The notes below the pieces were generated by a model. That model searched no databases. It saw nothing but the letters and a program-made list of their open reading frames with translations, and was not told the origin of the DNA. Both the position numbers and the translations under genes were made by a program. 64,000 nucleotides of DNA from NCBI RefSeq assembly GCF_051013375.1, contig NZ_CP142125.1. One strand, given 5' to 3'. This document shows, piece after piece, positions 61,842 to 64,000 of the stretch. Every line of letters starts with the position of its first letter. The stretch's first letter is position 1. Source of the stretch: Kordia algicida (GTDB taxonomy: Bacteria; Bacteroidota; Bacteroidia; Flavobacteriales; Flavobacteriaceae).

Positions 61842-62294
61842 TTATAAAGTTACTGCTTCTCCTCCTGCTGCTTCGATAGCTGCTTTAGCTGAAGCTGTGA
61901 ATTTGTGCGCTGTAACTTTTAATTTTGATTTTAGTTCTCCTCTACCAAGGATTTTTACTAAATCATTTTTTCTAGCTACTCTATTAGCTACTAATATTTG
62001 TAAATCAACAGTATCTGTGATTTTACCTTCATCGACTAATTCCTGAAGTCTATCAAGGTTTACGCCTTGATATTCTTTACGGTTAATGTTTGTGAAACCA
62101 AACTTAGGAACACGTCTTTGCAAAGGCATTTGACCACCTTCAAATCCAATTTTCTTTGAATAACCTGAGCGAGACTTTGCTCCTTTGTGACCACGTGTTG
62201 CCGTACCACCTTTTCCAGAACCTTGTCCTCTACCAACTCTTTTGTTATTACTTTGAACTGAACCTTCAGCTGGTTTTAAGTTACTTAAATCCAT
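61842..62294 (-). CDS. rplO: 50S ribosomal protein L15
   Basis: The 150-residue protein has MDLSNLKPAEGSVQSNNKRV, the Gly/Lys/Arg-rich N-terminal GRGQGSGKGGTATRGHKGAK and RRVPKFGFTNINRKEY, with a C-terminal KVTAHKFTASAKAAIEAAGG. It binds 23S rRNA and is assembled early. Its gene is 15 bases upstream of secY as usual. Confidence 0.97.
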   Translation of the reverse strand: MDLSNLKPAEGSVQSNNKRVGRGQGSGKGGTATRGHKGAKSRSGYSKKIGFEGGQMPLQRRVPKFGFTNINRKEYQGVNLDRLQELVDEGKITDTVDLQILVANRVARKNDLVKILGRGELKSKLKVTAHKFTASAKAAIEAAGGEAVTL

Positions 62295-62309
62295 AACTAA
62301 TTGTTATTT

Positions 62310-62489
62310 TTAAGCTTCTTCAACAGAAACTAAATGTTTAACTTTATTTACCATTCCAAGGATGTTTGGTGTAGCATCATGTTCTACAACCTGACCGATC
62401 TTTTTAAGACCTAGCGCTTCTAGTGTTCTCTTTTGATCTTGAGGACGACTAATTTTGCTTCTTACTTGTGTTACTTTAATTTTTGCCAT
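62310..62489 (-). CDS. rpmD: 50S ribosomal protein L30
   Basis: The 59-residue protein has MAKIKVTQVRSKISRPQDQK, RTLEALGLKKIGQVVEHDAT and PNILGMVNKVKHLVSVEEA. This is the normal short L30 length and the start follows the rpsE stop by 12 bases in the expected gene order rpsE-rpmD-rplO. Confidence 0.96.
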   Translation of the reverse strand: MAKIKVTQVRSKISRPQDQKRTLEALGLKKIGQVVEHDATPNILGMVNKVKHLVSVEEA

Positions 62490-62501
62490 TTTATCCTTGA
62501 T

Positions 62502-63026
62502 TTATCCTTTAAATACTTTTTCTAAAGAAATTCCTCTTTGTTTTGCAACCATACCAGCATCTCTTAATTGTAATAAAGCATCAAAAGTTGCTTTTACTAC
62601 GTTATGTGGGTTAGAAGATCCTTGAGATTTAGATAATACATTGTGAACTCCTACAGCTTCTAATACTGCACGTACAGCTCCACCTGCGATAACTCCAGTA
62701 CCCGAAGATGCTGGTTGAATGTATACTCTAGCTCCTCCGTATTTACCTTTTTGCTCATGTGGTAATGTACCGTTTTGTAAAGGAATACGAACTAGGTTTT
62801 TCTTGGCATCTTCAATTGCTTTTGCAATTGCTGTAGCTACGTCTTTAGATTTTCCTAAACCGTGTCCTACAACACCATTTTCATCTCCAACAACTACTAT
62901 AGCTGAGAATCCGAATGCTCTACCACCTTTAGTTACTTTCGTTACACGTTGTACTCCTACCAAACGATCCTTTAATTCTAGTCCACCTGGCTTTACTAAT
63001 TCTGCGTTTTTGTATTTCTGATACAT
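62502..63026 (-). CDS. rpsE: 30S ribosomal protein S5
   Basis: The 174-residue protein has LKDRLVGVQRVTKVTKGGRA (double-stranded RNA-binding-like N-domain), GDENGVVGHGLGKSKDVATA and PASSGTGVIAGGAVRAVLEA. It is essential for translational accuracy and the 30S decoding region. It sits between rplR and rpmD. Confidence 0.97.
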   Translation of the reverse strand: MYQKYKNAELVKPGGLELKDRLVGVQRVTKVTKGGRAFGFSAIVVVGDENGVVGHGLGKSKDVATAIAKAIEDAKKNLVRIPLQNGTLPHEQKGKYGGARVYIQPASSGTGVIAGGAVRAVLEAVGVHNVLSKSQGSSNPHNVVKATFDALLQLRDAGMVAKQRGISLEKVFKG

Positions 63027-63032
63027 AGTTTC

Positions 63033-63386
63033 TTAGAATTTAAGTCCTCCTTCTCTAGCACCTTCTGCTAATGATTTTACTCTCCCGTGGTATAAGTATC
63101 CACCTCTATCAAATGAAATTGTTTCAATTCCTGCTTTAAGAGCTTTTTCAGCGATTGACTTCCCTACTAAGGTAGCAACTTCTGATTTTGTTCCTTCAGC
63201 TTTGATATCTTTATCTCTTGATGAAGCGGCAACTAATGTTTTACCATCTACATCATTGATAATTTGAGCATAAATTTCTTTATTACTTCTAAAAACAGCT
63301 AATCGTGGTCTAGCTTCTGTACCGCCAACGATTTTTCTAATTCTGTTTTTGATTCTTTGTCTTCTTTCAGTCTTTGATAATCCCAT
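63033..63386 (-). CDS. rplR: 50S ribosomal protein L18
   Basis: The 117-residue protein has RRQRIKNRIRKIVGGTEARP, RLAVFRSNKEIYAQIIND and FDRGGYLYHGRVKSLAEGAR with C-terminal EGGLKF. It binds 5S rRNA with L5. It lies six bases upstream of rpsE and nine bases downstream of rplF. Confidence 0.97.
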   Translation of the reverse strand: MGLSKTERRQRIKNRIRKIVGGTEARPRLAVFRSNKEIYAQIINDVDGKTLVAASSRDKDIKAEGTKSEVATLVGKSIAEKALKAGIETISFDRGGYLYHGRVKSLAEGAREGGLKF

Positions 63387-63395
63387 AATTAATTA

Positions 63396-63938
63396 TTAAG
63401 CTGATTTACCTGCTTTTCTTCTTAATACTTCTCCAACGAATTTAACTCCTTTTCCTTTGTAAGGTTCTGGTTTACGGAACGCACGGATTTTAGCCGCTAC
63501 TTGCCCTACCAATTGCTTATCGTGTGAAGTTAATTTTATAATTGGGTTTTTTCCTTTTTCAGATACTGTTTCGACTTTCACTTCAGAAGCTAAGTCCATT
63601 ACAATATTGTGAGAAAATCCTAAAGCTAGTTCTAGTCTTTGTCCTTGGTTACTTGCTCTGTATCCAACACCAACTAATTCCAACTCTTTTGTAAACCCTT
63701 TAGAGACACCTTCAACCATATTGTTAAGTAATGCTCTATATAGACCGTGTTTTGCTCTATGATCTTTGCTTTCAGATGGACGTTCTAGTACTAATTGACC
63801 TTCTTCTTCTTTAACAGTGATACCGTCAATTTGCTGTGTCAATTCTCCTAGTTTACCTTTTACGGTTACTTGACCTTCTTTTATATCTACAGTAACTCCC
63901 GCTGGGATGCTTACTGGGTTTTTACCTATTCTTGACAT
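63396..63938 (-). CDS. rplF: 50S ribosomal protein L6
   Basis: The 180-residue protein has MSRIGKNPVSIPAGVTVDIK, the duplicated domain pattern, GVGYRASNQGQRLELALGFS and KPEPYKGKGVKFVGEVLRRK at the C-terminus. It binds 23S rRNA near the factor-binding site. The order rpsH-rplF-rplR is conserved. Confidence 0.97.
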   Translation of the reverse strand: MSRIGKNPVSIPAGVTVDIKEGQVTVKGKLGELTQQIDGITVKEEEGQLVLERPSESKDHRAKHGLYRALLNNMVEGVSKGFTKELELVGVGYRASNQGQRLELALGFSHNIVMDLASEVKVETVSEKGKNPIIKLTSHDKQLVGQVAAKIRAFRKPEPYKGKGVKFVGEVLRRKAGKSA

Positions 63939-63956
63939 TTCCGTTAGTCTTTTTAA

Positions 63957-64000
63957 TTAGTAAACGTAACATAAAACTTCTCCACCAACATTTTCACGTT
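63957..64000 (-). CDS. rpsH: 30S ribosomal protein S8, C-terminal end only
   Basis: The 13 residues at the C-terminus read RENVGGEVLCYVY, followed by a stop. This matches the conserved end of S8. The rest lies beyond the right edge of the window. The spacer to rplF is 18 bases. Confidence 0.88.
   Translation of the reverse strand, partial: RENVGGEVLCYVY

Overview
The window is AT-rich, densely coded bacterial DNA from a member of the Flavobacteriaceae (Bacteroidota). The signs are a secreted protease with a C-terminal type IX secretion sorting domain, a GLPGLI-family protein next to a carboxypeptidase-regulatory/beta-barrel outer-membrane protein, a TamB gene paired with a lipoprotein TamA (TamL), sensor kinases with beta-propeller and Y_Y_Y domains, and -7 promoter elements of the Bacteroidota type (TAnnTTTG). 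A marine genus such as Kordia would fit, but this cannot be proved from the sequence alone.

Layout. 1-9946 (minus): the 5' part of a propeller sensor kinase, then the overlapping tamB-tamL pair for outer-membrane assembly. 10013-16538 (plus): ffh, a four-helix-bundle (23S rRNA intervening-sequence type) protein inside inverted repeats, folD, a cysteine-rich lipoprotein, an SRPBCC protein and two membrane proteins. 16653-22733 (minus): outer-membrane barrel plus GLPGLI gene, NADP-type isocitrate dehydrogenase, and an HU-like protein. 22734-25602 is an accessory patch: a miniature inverted-repeat element, a 57-residue peptide resembling a RiPP (lanthipeptide-type) precursor, a small lipoprotein, a 'ghost' copy of the isocitrate dehydrogenase promoter and terminator without the gene, and repeat-filled spacers. 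25603-30414 (minus): an SH3 protein, sensor kinase and LytTR regulator operon. 30591-45258: mainly cell-envelope and unknown genes, including a HerA-like ATPase operon, the secreted protease, argS and an Rrf2 regulator, with two further copies of the miniature element. 45404-49737 (minus): two guanidino-group-modifying hydrolases and citrate synthase. 50038-52610 (minus): a three-gene operon (unknown, DUF350-like, transglutaminase-like) and a small secreted protein. 52749-64000 (minus): eno, a lipoprotein, carA, an FkbM methyltransferase and the end of the ribosomal spc/alpha cluster (rplQ, rpoA, rpsD, rpsK, rpsM, rpmJ, infA, secY, rplO, rpmD, rpsE, rplR, rplF, and the tail of rpsH).

How the genes work together. 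The housekeeping part supplies translation (ribosomal proteins, infA, argS), protein export (secY, ffh), transcription (rpoA) and central metabolism (gltA, icd, eno, folD, carA). The envelope part handles outer-membrane assembly (TamL/TamB), secretion (T9SS cargo) and environmental sensing (two kinases of the same architecture). The most noteworthy signals are small and lie outside the long genes: the orphan RiPP-like precursor immediately downstream of a miniature inverted-repeat element, the icd promoter/terminator ghost, a family of miniature elements sharing the terminal sequence AACGTSAGTTCGATATAA, and the inverted repeats around the four-helix-bundle gene. No tRNA, rRNA, CRISPR array, complete insertion sequence or prophage was recognised.
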